Below are positions 31,612-41,882 of a stretch of 64,000 nt of DNA, piece by piece. Under the pieces are notes generated by a model that searched no databases, had not been told where the DNA came from, and worked only from the letters and a program-made list of their open reading frames with translations. Each line of letters begins with the position of its first letter. Position 1 is the first letter of the stretch. The stretch spans positions 62,001-126,000 of the forward strand of contig NW_012236512.1 in NCBI RefSeq assembly GCF_000787575.1, given 5' to 3'. Both the position numbers and the translations under genes were made by a program. The stretch comes from Acytostelium subglobosum LB1. Lineage: Eukaryota > Evosea > Eumycetozoa > Acytosteliales > Acytosteliaceae.

Positions 31612-33646
31612 TCAATCAAACAGAATTGGCATTGGGAATGGACAAGTAGGGGATGAGTAATTGGAGGACTCGATCGAATCTTGATCGTGGAGAGGGTATA
31701 TTGTTGAAGGTGTGAGACCAGAGAAGTTGATTCGAAGGGCATATTGTCGACATTGAGGGAGGTTTGGGATCTGACCATCGACCCAGTTGAGTGAATCATT
31801 GTTGGTGACAAAGTTCTGCAGGCGGTAAGAGAGGTAGGTCTGGTTTGGAACAATGAAGAATAGATAGAATTTGGTTGTATCGCCGAGAGACAGAGCATTG
31901 ATGAGATGACCATATTCTACGTGAGAGATTGAGTGGGGCTTGCTTGAATAGGTGACCTTGAACATGTAACACTGTTCACCATCTCTGAAGGCGAATGAGT
32001 CAACACAAGGGAAGGTACTCTCTGATGGTCTCCAAAGGATGTCATTTGTTGGCTTGTGTTTCCTAAAGTCCATCTCCTTCAAAGCGTTCATATCTTTGAA
32101 TCCATTAACTCCATTGAATGGGAGCTCAAGTGTGCCATTGAACTCATCGCCCAATCCATCCAAAGGTCGAACATCAAATTCCTGACCAAACTGAATGGTT
32201 CTTTGACATAGTTGCTCAAAGAGTTTTCCAATGTTGGCTGAAGACAGGTCTGTACAGCCTTTCTCAATTGCATCAACCACCTGCTGTGTCCAGTTCCAGT
32301 AGAACCTCTGGGCAATCATATCCTTGATGTATTCTGACCCAAATATGATTGTCTGTTGAATGTATTCAGGATCGATAGTGTGAAGTTGAAGAACATTGTA
32401 GTTGCCTGCCTCCGGTGAGTCAGGGGAGGAATAACTTCTACGACACACTTCATAGTCAGTTCTTCCAATGGCCAACTGGAGTTCTTGTTGAGAGGCTAGG
32501 TCTATTTTCTCCAACACATATCTTGATAGACATCATGTCATGTTAATGGGCGGCTTAGACCTTTTGTTTGGTACCAAACATAACATACCTTGGAATTCCA
32601 CCCCATCCTCTATACCTTTCTATGACTTGCTTGACATCTCGCATGTACTGTTTCTGAGAGTTGGCAACGGTGATCTCATCCAAAGTCCAGACTGGTATGA
32701 TAAATGTGTTGTTCGCTCTCTCCTACATTGTTTGGAGATATAAGTAAGTAAGTAGTTTGATTGATGACGCCGGCGCTGAACATACCTTGGCGTATTGTTC
32801 ATAGTTGTTTCTCCTTGGATAGGTTGCCAAGAGAACAAATGAGTTGGCGGCCATTGGAGTCTGTCCATCCACAAGATATATTGTATCTTCTTGACGAACA
32901 ATATGTTCGAACTTGGTGCGATTGCCAACATAGGCAACTGGTTTGTTCATGTGGTCAAATGTAAAGTGGATGGCATCTCGTGAGAAGCAGTCGAAAACGA
33001 TGTTCTTGGGGCAGGAGCCAGAGCACCTCTTCTTCCACAAGTAGAAGAAGAGAAACATTGACTTGCCAATGCCAGGATTGCCCTTCAAGACAGTGATCTG
33101 ACTTGGTCTCTCAGTCTTGACAATGATATCGTACAGCTCTGTATATGACTTCCTTATCAACAATGTGGATAGGTCGGGTCTGGTTGGGAAGTGAGTGTTC
33201 TCCATCAAGACAAGTACATTGTCAATTGAGATGGCCTTGTTAAGTTGAGTCCAAAACGATGTTTGAGTTGGATCGGCTGACATAGAAAATGTAAGTATCA
33301 CTGATCACTCACTCACTCACTATGATTGGTACTTACGAGCTATGATACCTTGTGATGCTATTGTGACATTACTTGGAATGTGCACGTAGAGCTTTAGTAC
33401 GCCATCCTCTGTTGGAAGATCCGACAAAAGTGTTTCGTTCATGTGGAGGTGACCGTTGATGTCTTTGAATCCAAACTGATCAGGGAAATATGACTGGAGT
33501 GAAGAGAACTCTTCCTTGGCCTTCTTCTTTAGATCGTCAATGTCCAGTTCACAAGTGATCTTGAATGAGGCTACTTGTTTACTACCTCGAGGTGCAGCAT
33601 AAACTCTTGGCTTTTGTGACGTTAGAGTTGGAGTATTTATATCCAT
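31612..33646 (-). CDS. Crinkler/RHS-type protein: ubiquitin-like head, P-loop ATPase, nuclease-like tail
   Basis: Exons 33646-33337, 33276-32786, 32722-32589 and 32521-31612 (614 aa, phases consistent). The first exon gives a ubiquitin-like header (SSLQSYFPDQFGFKD...LKLYVHIPSN). Exon 2 carries the ATPase with Walker A GNPGIGKS, followed by FLFFYLWKK, and YLVDG as a Walker B-like strand. The exon 3 end, RYRGWGGIPR, matches the RHS/CRN ATPase lid. The last exon has a restriction-endonuclease-like core (STFPCVDSFAFRDG then YMFKVTYSSKP). This Ubl-ATPase-nuclease order is known for oomycete and fungal Crinkler effectors and trypanosome RHS proteins, which derive from mobile-element conflict systems. 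There is no signal peptide. The gene looks whole. Its role in an amoeba is unknown. Confidence 0.82.
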
Positions 33647-33901
33647 CTTTTAGTTGATTTGATGAATAAAGAATAATAAGAGTAATCTGTTTGTTGTGTA
33701 ACACATATCACATATTACTACTCCATTACTGTAGATGCTAATGTGAACAAATGTTACTGTAGATGTGCATGTTGAGAGATAATAAGAGTTGTGTGAGAGT
33801 AATATTGTGAAGAAGATACAAGTCAAATCTGGACTGAAGATCAAAAATGAATGACATCCAATTAAACATACGAATATATAAACAAACAAAGAGAGAGAGA
33901 G
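33647..33901. promoter_or_regulatory. Divergent promoter, Crinkler-like / COQ8
   Basis: 255 bp between divergent start codons, AT-rich, with a purine run (GAGAGAGAGAG) directly before the COQ8 ATG. No specific factor site is recognised. Confidence 0.4.
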
Positions 33902-35826
33902 ATGTCACGACTCAAAGACCTGATACAGGTGTTGGGCGCTGGCAAGAGTGTTGTGATGCCAATGATCAATCGATATAAACCATCGTCGTTGTACATGCCA
34001 AGACACTATCCATTGCAAGATCATAAAGGAGGAGACAAGTCAATCAATGATCGAATAAAGACAGATAACGACAACGACAGCAGTAGACAATCAACATCAA
34101 CAACAACAACAACAGAAGAGGATCATCATCAGTTCTTGACAAACAAGAATCCAGAGATCAAGTTTGTTGAGACCACTGGCGCCTCAGTTCCATCAAGTCA
34201 ATCAACACGCTTCTGGCACTTCACAAGTATCCTATCATCAATCCATCTATCATCATCATCATCATTGTCAATATGACTGTGATACTGACATTGAATCATT
34301 CAATAATCAATCAATCAAACAAACAGAACTGGCATTGGGAATGGGAGCAGGATTGGTTGGAGAGATGACGAGAAGAACGATCAAACCGACGAGTACACAG
34401 ACACAACAGGAATCATCACATCCAATGTTTAATGAAGCCAATGCCAATAGATTGGTGGAGACCTTCTCAAGAATGAGGGGAACTGCACTAAAGATTGGTC
34501 AGGTGTTGTCCATCCAAGACGAATCAGTGTTGCCACCATCATTTGTAAAGCTACTCGAGAATGTGCGCAAGAGCGCCAACCCAATGCCATTGCAACAACT
34601 TCATGTATGTATGTGCGTGTATGTGCGTGAGCTAAGCAGCCTCTGGCCTGATCGTCGACGGCTAACCACTTGTCCCTCCCCCACGTAACACAGGACACAC
34701 TTGCCCAAGAGCTGGGCGAGAACTGGCGATCATTGTTTAAAGAGTTTGAAGAGCGACCAGTGGCTGCGGCATCGATTGGACAGGTACATCGCGCTGTCAC
34801 AATCGATGGAAAGGTGGTCGCCGTGAAGGTGCAGTACCCTGGCGTGGCAGAGAGCATCAACAGCGATATAAAGACACTCACATCGATGTTGCGCATGGTC
34901 GTTCCCGAGACGGCCTACATCGATCGCTCACTGGACTCTGCGCGACTGGAGCTGCTCAAGGAGACGGACTATCTGCTCGAGGCGGCCAATCAACGACGCA
35001 TGAAGCACAACATCGAGTCGAGCACCAGTCCTCAAATGAAATACTTCTTTGTACCAGCAGTTATCGATGCGCTTACGACCAAGCGCGTACTCACAAGTGA
35101 GTACATTGAAGGTGTATCAATCGATCAGATCAATATCAGCGACTACAATCAAAAGACAAGGAATTGGCTATCCAAGAGTCTGCTGTCCCTCTGTCTTGCC
35201 GAACTCTTTGAGTTCCAATACATGCAGACCGATCCCAATTGGACCAACTTCATCCTGGACTTTGAGAACAAGAGAGTGAGTGTTGGAGCAAGCGAGTGGC
35301 TCATGAGGCGACACAACTGGCCTGGCTAACATATGTCCTCGCTCACTCATTCATTCAATCATAGATCAACCTGTTGGACTTTGGAGCATGTAGAAGCTAC
35401 GACAATCCATTTATATATAACTACTTCAAGTGTATTGAGGCTGGCGTTGAACAAGACACAGCCAAGATATTGGACTATTCGCTACGTGTAGGATACTTCA
35501 CGGGCGAGGAGAGCTCACTAATGAAGGATGCCCAAGCGGCAGCCATACGCATTCTGGCCGAGCCATTCGCAGCAAGCGATCCCTACCCATTCTTTGAGCG
35601 ACAGATATCTACACGCATCGCCAAGCTGATACCGGTGATGCTTAAACATCGACTGAAGCCGCCACCCGAGGAGACCTACTCGCTGCATCGCAAGCTCAGT
35701 GGTTGTTTCCTAATGTGCTCCAAGCTACAATCAGTGAATGAATGTAACTCGATATGGCTACACTACCAAAAGTTATTCAACGATAAGAACATCAACTACA
35801 ACAACAGCAGCAGCAGCAGCCATTAG
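33902..35826 (+). CDS. coq8: COQ8/ADCK3 atypical kinase (ubiquinone biosynthesis)
   Basis: Exons 33902-34226, 34327-34604, 34694-35275 and 35365-35826 (548 aa, phases consistent). It carries the hallmarks of the COQ8 branch of the UbiB/ABC1 family: the KxGQ motif ([15 protein letters not shown]), the Ala-rich loop (AAASIGQVH) in place of a glycine-rich loop, VAVKVQYPG with the ATP-site Lys, [18 protein letters not shown], and the LDFGA metal motif rebuilt across the last intron. COQ8 sits on the matrix side of the inner mitochondrial membrane and supports the coenzyme Q complex through ATPase activity. The N-terminus is basic/hydroxylated, plausible for mitochondrial import; GMGAGLVGE before KxGQ may be membrane-associated. 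The tail is Asn/Ser-rich. Confidence 0.92.
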
Positions 35827-36984
35827 TTGGTTGGACGACGCAACGTTCGCTGACCTTCTGGCATCCAACTTCCATATTTGTCCACGACAGATTAAAAAGT
35901 TGAACTTCATCTTGAAACATAAAAAGGAACTAAATTCAAAATTATAATTAAAACTAATTAATTGTGTGGGGTGTGTGTTTATTGTTTAACCCACCACCAC
36001 ACTAATAACACACACCACACTTTAGCTCGCTCACACACACACATTTACACACACACATTCACAAACACACACACACACACACATTTAATTAAAAGTTCAC
36101 ACGCATAAACACACACTATCTTCAATCTATATTACATATCTTGTGTTTGATCGACAGTCAATCGGAGCATATCCTTTCCAGTCGAGGTAATAGTCCTAAT
36201 CAATCAATCATTCAATCAAAGTAAGTAGCTCTCTATTCATTCATTCATTCATTCATTCATCCATTGTTAGTTAGAAGCCAACAAACCAGAGTCTCTCCAA
36301 CCAAAGAGAAGATACAGCATGTTTCATTCACTTTACCATCATTCCGCTTCTGTTGTTTCTCTCTTTCTCCTACTCTGAGCAGATCTCATTCATAGACTTG
36401 GAGTCGAGGTCATTCATTCTCCTCTATCTCTCTCAAACACACTTACTCACTTCAACAACACACACTTTTGCATTAACCCAAACACACTCCAACAACAACA
36501 CATGTTTTTTTAAAGATCCATCCGTTACATATCTCGCTCATTCACTCACTTTAATTGCCCAACTCAAATTAAGAGAGGGAGTGAGTTCAACGGTCAACGA
36601 CAAATGATTACTTCCCTCCCTTTTGTTATTGTACCAACGACCATTTTCCATTACATTCTATATTATTCCATCACAATACATTAATGAACAACAACAACAA
36701 CCACCCAATCACACAATTCTTCATTCACCTGATTGCTTGGATGAATGATTGTTGATGATTGTTGTTGGCTTCGTTGCAACTTCTTTAACTATTTTTAACA
36801 TTGTGCACCTCCATCACAATGGTTGGGGCGTGCGTCGGATGAGTTTTGATTTACATCTCACACTTCAGTTCATCTTGTGTGGGTGTTATTTAATACATCA
36901 TCACCTTCACCCATTGTACATAAACACACACATATTCTTCATTCACACACAACCACAATAACATATTACCATCATCCACAACAA

Positions 36985-37021
<37 letters not shown>

Positions 37022-37441
37022 ACAACAAAAGACCATCCAGGCAACCAAAGGCGTCTGCTGACAACGATCGATCAATCAGCATTCATTTGTATACTTCCAT
37101 AATCCATCACATTCATTCATTCACTCTTGGTGATAGAGAGAGAGAGTGACAGACGCACACATACAGACTCATTGATCAATCACACATTTACAACTTTATT
37201 GTTGTACAATCAATCAATCAAATTGACAACTATATCCACCACCACCAAGTCGACAACTTCACTTGTATGCATTGCATTTGACTTTGACATTTATCTCAAA
37301 GATAGAATCAATAAATTATACTAATACTCTAATATCACGAACCACCCTTTAGAAGCAGCGGCAGATAAGAAGCAGTAGCAGTAGCAGTAGCACTAAGACA
37401 TAAACTAAACCCAACAAACATACATTATACTATATATATAC
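35827..37441. other. Long upstream region/leader with CA- and CT-rich tracts
   Basis: 1.6 kb with no supported gene, upstream of the zinc-ribbon gene. It contains dispersed (CA)n tracts (about 36000-36115 and 36988-37020), (ATTC)n at 36235-36260, CT-rich stretches and scattered short ATG frames. By far the longest spacer in the window, it probably holds an extended promoter and 5' leader. No RNA gene is recognised. Confidence 0.5.
36988..37020. repeat. (CA)n microsatellite
   Basis: Perfect CA dinucleotide run of about 33 bp in the leader region of the zinc-ribbon gene. A less regular CA-rich block lies at about 36000-36115. Confidence 0.9.
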
Positions 37442-38851
37442 ATGTTATCAACGACCAATTCGACCAACTCATCAGGCTCTGGCTCAAATCTAAGCACTGA
37501 GCCACTCACACTTCCATTGCCGTCAATCTTTCAGAACAACCCAATGAATCCCTCAATGTTCAATCCATCGACTACGATGACGCCATCGTTCCTGCTGCCC
37601 ACCAACCCCTCGTCGATGATGCCGCACACATTTGCCCACGACTCGGGCAGTGGCGGCAGCGGCCAGTACAGCGGCGGCATGGACAACGTGTCCAACGACT
37701 ACCAGAACATGCAGCAGAATCAGCACCAGCATCAGCAGTCACACCAGCAGCAGACAGGTGGTGCCCCAGGCTCCCACTACGCCTCACCCTCGGTCCAATA
37801 CAACTATCTATACCTTCAGCAATCGGCCATGCAGCATCAGGGCCAGCAGCCCCAGGCAAACGCCATCCCAAGCAGCGTGGCGACACAGCCCTCATCACAG
37901 ACGACCACCTCGACAAACTCTACGACGACAACACCGACCAAGTCGCCAAAGCGCAAGTTGTCCACAGAGAAGAAGGAGCCCGTCACACCAAACGCCGTGC
38001 CCAAGTGCACTCGCTGCAATGAGACAGCGTCATGGAAGCACGACAAGCGCAGATGGTGGTGCAAAGAGTGCAAGAAGGCCTTCACACCAGGCATCTCCAA
38101 GACACAGAACACCAACCAGGCGCCCAGCACACAGTCGTGGGACAACAGTGGCATCCCACCCGGAGGTCCCCTCTGCAATTGCCCAGGGTGTGGAGCATCC
38201 GCTTGCTGGAAGCACGACAAGAAGCGCTGGATCTGTAAAGAGTGCAAGCGACCATTCACAACAAACCAAGATGGCGCCACGCCTTCTTCGCCCACGTCGC
38301 CCAAGTCCTCCAAGAAGTCATCCAAATCAAAGAAGTCAACAACTGCGTCGTCAACACAATCACTCGCCTCTCCCTCCTCCAACAACCTGATGACGTCGGC
38401 ATCCACGATGACGGGCGCCTCACCCTTACAGCCACAGATGACATACTATAGCCAACCGCCACTGCCATCCTTTCACCAAATGGGCACCTTCCCAGGTCTC
38501 CAGCATCTAGGCGGCGGCCAGAAGGACTTACTGCGCGCGGCGCCACCAATGGGCCCTGGCGTGCCCCAGATGAGCACCATGAACATGAACAACCAGAACT
38601 TCTTGAACAACATGATGTCCAGCTTGACCAATACACCCAGTCAGGTGTTTGCCAACCCAGGTGTACTCTCGCCAAACAATGGCTCCAAGAAGATTTCACC
38701 AGTGCCCAAGTCCAAGAAGGAGGCTGGCGACGGTGGTCACCAAGATCTGATGGGTGGCCCTCAGGCCGATCTCTCTGGCATGGGCAACACAGACTATTCA
38801 AAGATGGGCGGCAACAAGATGATCAACGACCTGAGATTTCTTGCCTCCTAA
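37442..38851 (+). CDS. Twin zinc-ribbon protein, probable transcription regulator
   Basis: Single exon, 469 aa. Two copies of a C-x2-C-x14-C-x2-C zinc ribbon sit at about residues 187-210 (CTRCNETASWKHDKRR...CKECKKAFTPG) and 247-270 (CPGCGASACWKHDKK...CKECKRPFTT). They are near-identical around WKHDK(R/K)RW and separated by a Pro/Gly linker. The spacing is shorter than a GATA finger (x17-18) and resembles transposase/IS-type zinc ribbons. Flanks are Ser, Thr, Gln, Pro and Met rich with long disordered stretches, and a Lys/Ser cluster (KSSKKSSKSKKS) could be a nuclear signal. Codon use is GC-rich. The architecture suggests a DNA-binding regulator, but no family name can be given. Confidence 0.75.
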   Translation: MLSTTNSTNSSGSGSNLSTEPLTLPLPSIFQNNPMNPSMFNPSTTMTPSFLLPTNPSSMMPHTFAHDSGSGGSGQYSGGMDNVSNDYQNMQQNQHQHQQSHQQQTGGAPGSHYASPSVQYNYLYLQQSAMQHQGQQPQANAIPSSVATQPSSQTTTSTNSTTTTPTKSPKRKLSTEKKEPVTPNAVPKCTRCNETASWKHDKRRWWCKECKKAFTPGISKTQNTNQAPSTQSWDNSGIPPGGPLCNCPGCGASACWKHDKKRWICKECKRPFTTNQDGATPSSPTSPKSSKKSSKSKKSTTASSTQSLASPSSNNLMTSASTMTGASPLQPQMTYYSQPPLPSFHQMGTFPGLQHLGGGQKDLLRAAPPMGPGVPQMSTMNMNNQNFLNNMMSSLTNTPSQVFANPGVLSPNNGSKKISPVPKSKKEAGDGGHQDLMGGPQADLSGMGNTDYSKMGGNKMINDLRFLAS

Positions 38852-39239
38852 TCAATGAGCATCAATCAACAATCAAAACAGCAACAACAACATCACATTG
38901 TCCAGTCCTTCCTTCCTTCCTTCCTCTCCTCATTACATCGTATCGTAAACAACAACAACAACAACAACACATAAGACATGAAGACAAGTAGTCAATCAGC
39001 GCAGTAGCAGTAGCAATAGAGCATCCACAACAACAGTGATGGATACACTCCTCACTTGTATAAATCAATACCAATCAATCCAATCAATCAATCAACCAAA
39101 CCTAACATCCCCTTAATATTAATAATAATAAACTACTACAACAACTGATGGTCTATTGGACCATGCCACATACATCCATTGGCTAACATCCAGCGCTTTA
39201 ACTTGTTTATATATCAAGGTGATTGAGAAGGTTGGAACA
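38852..39239. other. Convergent 3' spacer
   Basis: 388 bp between convergent genes, mostly CAA/CAACAAC-rich 3' UTR of the zinc-ribbon gene with an (TTCC)n run at about 38910-38930. Nothing else is recognised. Confidence 0.4.
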
Positions 39240-41261
39240 CTACCAAATCTTCCATGAACCTCCACTCTTTGAGTCCTTGGACACCTTGCGGATGGTATGC
39301 CAGTCACGTGCCTTACTTAACTCCTCAGGAGTGAACTCCACTATCCTTCCAATTACATCGATGAATTGTAGCTCATCTCTCTCAATAAAGCCAAGTATGT
39401 TATTTTTGAGGAATCTGTATACATTGATGTGATGATATTAGTAAGTGATGGTTAATGAGATCACCTCGTTGAGATATACATACACAAACTCTTGTGGATC
39501 CCTCTTAAGCTCCTTCTCCAGCCTCCTGATTTCATTCTTCAACGCTGCAGCTTGTTCCACATGCTTTTGTTCCATCTTCTCACTCTCCCTACACCAATGA
39601 CAAGAGTCAGTACATTGTTATTTATCCGATAGACATGACAATGATTATGTTGTACATACGACAAAAGATATCTGAGTACTTTAAGTTCGGCAAATGACTT
39701 CCTTAGCTCCTCATCCCTATTAGCTTGTATCTGTGATCACGTCTTGTTAGTCAACGATTCTCCGAGATGGATGTGATCAAACATACTTTGGCATAGTTGT
39801 GTAATATCTTATCAATCTCTGATCCAGGTTCTAATAAATCAGTCGTATCATTGCCATTGCCATTTCCATTTCCATTACCATTACCATTCTGATGATGATT
39901 AGATGTTGGAAGTAGTTGATCAAAGTCCATAATAGGCATCGGTACAACCGGATCCATAGACGCCTGTGTTGTCTTCGTTGAGTCCATTCCATTGGCAAGT
40001 GTAGCTCCATTGTTTGGCCTCAAACGTTCCAGGTCCTCTCTTAGACTCTAAAGTATTGTGGATGTTGTGTCAGTGAAGTGAACATGATCCCAAACAAACA
40101 AACAAGCAGACATACCTGTATCAATCTATCCTTCTCCTTCAATTGATTGTCTTGTTGCTTGGAGAGTGCCACATCGATCACACCTTCAATGTTTGTCTTG
40201 TAGGATGCAAACTCCTCTTGTAGTTTGACATGCACAGAGTTGGTGTTGGTCAGCTGATTCTCCAGTATCTTGATCCTCTGAAGATTGTATTCATAGTTCC
40301 TCTTCATCTCATGATAGTCCTGCGACATTGAGTCTTCATCCAATTGATTGTGCTCCAACTCCTTCACCCGCTCTTGCAGATTGCCAACCTCCAATGTCTT
40401 GTCAGCAATCTGTTTCTTCAAGTCTGTGACGTGCTTCTGTGCCGCTGCCAACAGGTTCTTTAGCTTATTGATCTTGTCGTCAGCTTCTGACTTGTTGTCA
40501 TGCCCCAGTGGTGATGGAGATGATGATGACTGTTCCATTCGCTTTATAACGTCCTCCTTCTCAATGAGTTGTTCTCGCACCTTGACCAACTCTAGATGAT
40601 TGGACTCATGTTGTTGTACGAGGTTTGAAATCTCCTCTTCCTTGACCTGAAGATCCGCGCTCAGACCATCGATCACCTGTTGAATGTTGACTCTCTGATG
40701 ATTGAACTTTGCAAGTAACTTGTCTCGTTCTCCGATGAACTTTGTCATTGTAATATTGTAATCATCATTGACTTGTCCAATCAGTTTATCCAGTTGACTA
40801 TCCTTTTTCTTGCTCTCTTCAAGCAAGTTTGAATGTGCAGTGTCCACCACATGGTTATTCTTCTTCTCCTTCTTGTCCTCCTCTTCTTTCAAGCCCAGTA
40901 GTGTGAGCAGGTGGTCATCGTCCAACTCCTCATCTTCCTTCTGATGTGATTGTTGATGGTTCAATTGCACCATCATGTGATTTGTTTGTCCCTCGTGTTG
41001 TTGTTGTTGCTGCTGCACCAAGCTCATCATCTCGTCTATGTACATTTTGTTGTTGTTGTTGTTGTTGTTGTCTTTGTTGTTGATCTTTAACTTGTTGATG
41101 TGTTGTGACTGCATCTTGATACAGGCAATAAGATCATCCCTTGATGCTTTGGACATATCAATGTCAATGTCCATACTCATATCCAATGATGATGAAGATG
41201 ATGATTGTATTGTTTCACCAGGATGGAAGTGGCGATGATGGTGTTCATTATCAGACATCAT
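39240..41261 (-). CDS. GRIP-domain golgin (coiled-coil Golgi tether)
   Basis: Exons 41261-40116, 40047-39787, 39730-39660, 39588-39484 and 39414-39240; 585 aa, total divisible by three. Most of the protein is heptad-rich coiled coil with Gln and Asn inserts (KEKDRLIQ, LREDLERLRP, ALKNEIRRLEKELKR) and a (GN)n tract. The last splice creates QEFVFLKNNILGFIERDELQFIDVIGRIVEF, a GRIP domain: the family signature is x-Y-L-K-N, here with Phe for Tyr. GRIP golgins bind Arl1-GTP on the trans-Golgi and tether vesicles. The Tyr-to-Phe change at the key aromatic residue is notable because mutating this Tyr weakens Arl1 binding in other golgins. A PHD-like Ser-rich, acidic N-terminus precedes the coil. Confidence 0.82.
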
Positions 41262-41882
41262 CGTCGTTTTCTCTAAAGTACTCTCTACTATCTATCTATC
41301 TATCAATCTAATCTTTTACTAATACTAATATTAATACTACTACTACTATATATTACATGTATGATATAATGGTGTGTATTTGTACACATTCATATATTGT
41401 GTGTTTATGTGTTTGTGTTGTTGGGTGATTGGATTAGTTGGGGTGTTGTTTCGTCTTTGTTGCTCTGTTTGAAAACACACACCAATCTCCCACATCTTCA
41501 CACTTTGTCAGTTGTAGAAGAGAACTTCCAATCAGTACATCTAGTATAAGATTCTACCCAACCACCTTGGGCATTTTATAAGTTAAAATATTATATAATC
41601 CATACCAAGGTAACTTGTGATGATCAAGGAAGGTCTCCCAAATATTATATCTCCTCTCTGTTATTTAAAACAATCAATTAATAATATTTTTATAATTATC
41701 ATTGAAGGGAACTGAAACATCCAAAAAACAAACAAATCAATCAAATTAATTCACACTTTTGAGTTGAAGTCACCTGACCTTGAATGAAGTGACAACTATG
41801 AGAAATCATTCAGATCATTATTAAAAATTGTACTACAATTTAATAAGAGAGATAGATAAGATATAGAGAGAGAGAGATAGAT
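41262..41882. other. Divergent promoter region, golgin / P5C reductase
   Basis: 621 bp, AT-rich, with a (CTAT)n run just upstream of the golgin start and a GAGA/GATA-rich stretch just before the P5C reductase ATG. No RNA gene or other coding signal is seen. Confidence 0.4.

Noticed and set aside
35960-37330. Short open frames in the zinc-ribbon leader
   Set aside because: They are made of CA, CT and ATT repeats, lack homology and overlap each other in several frames.
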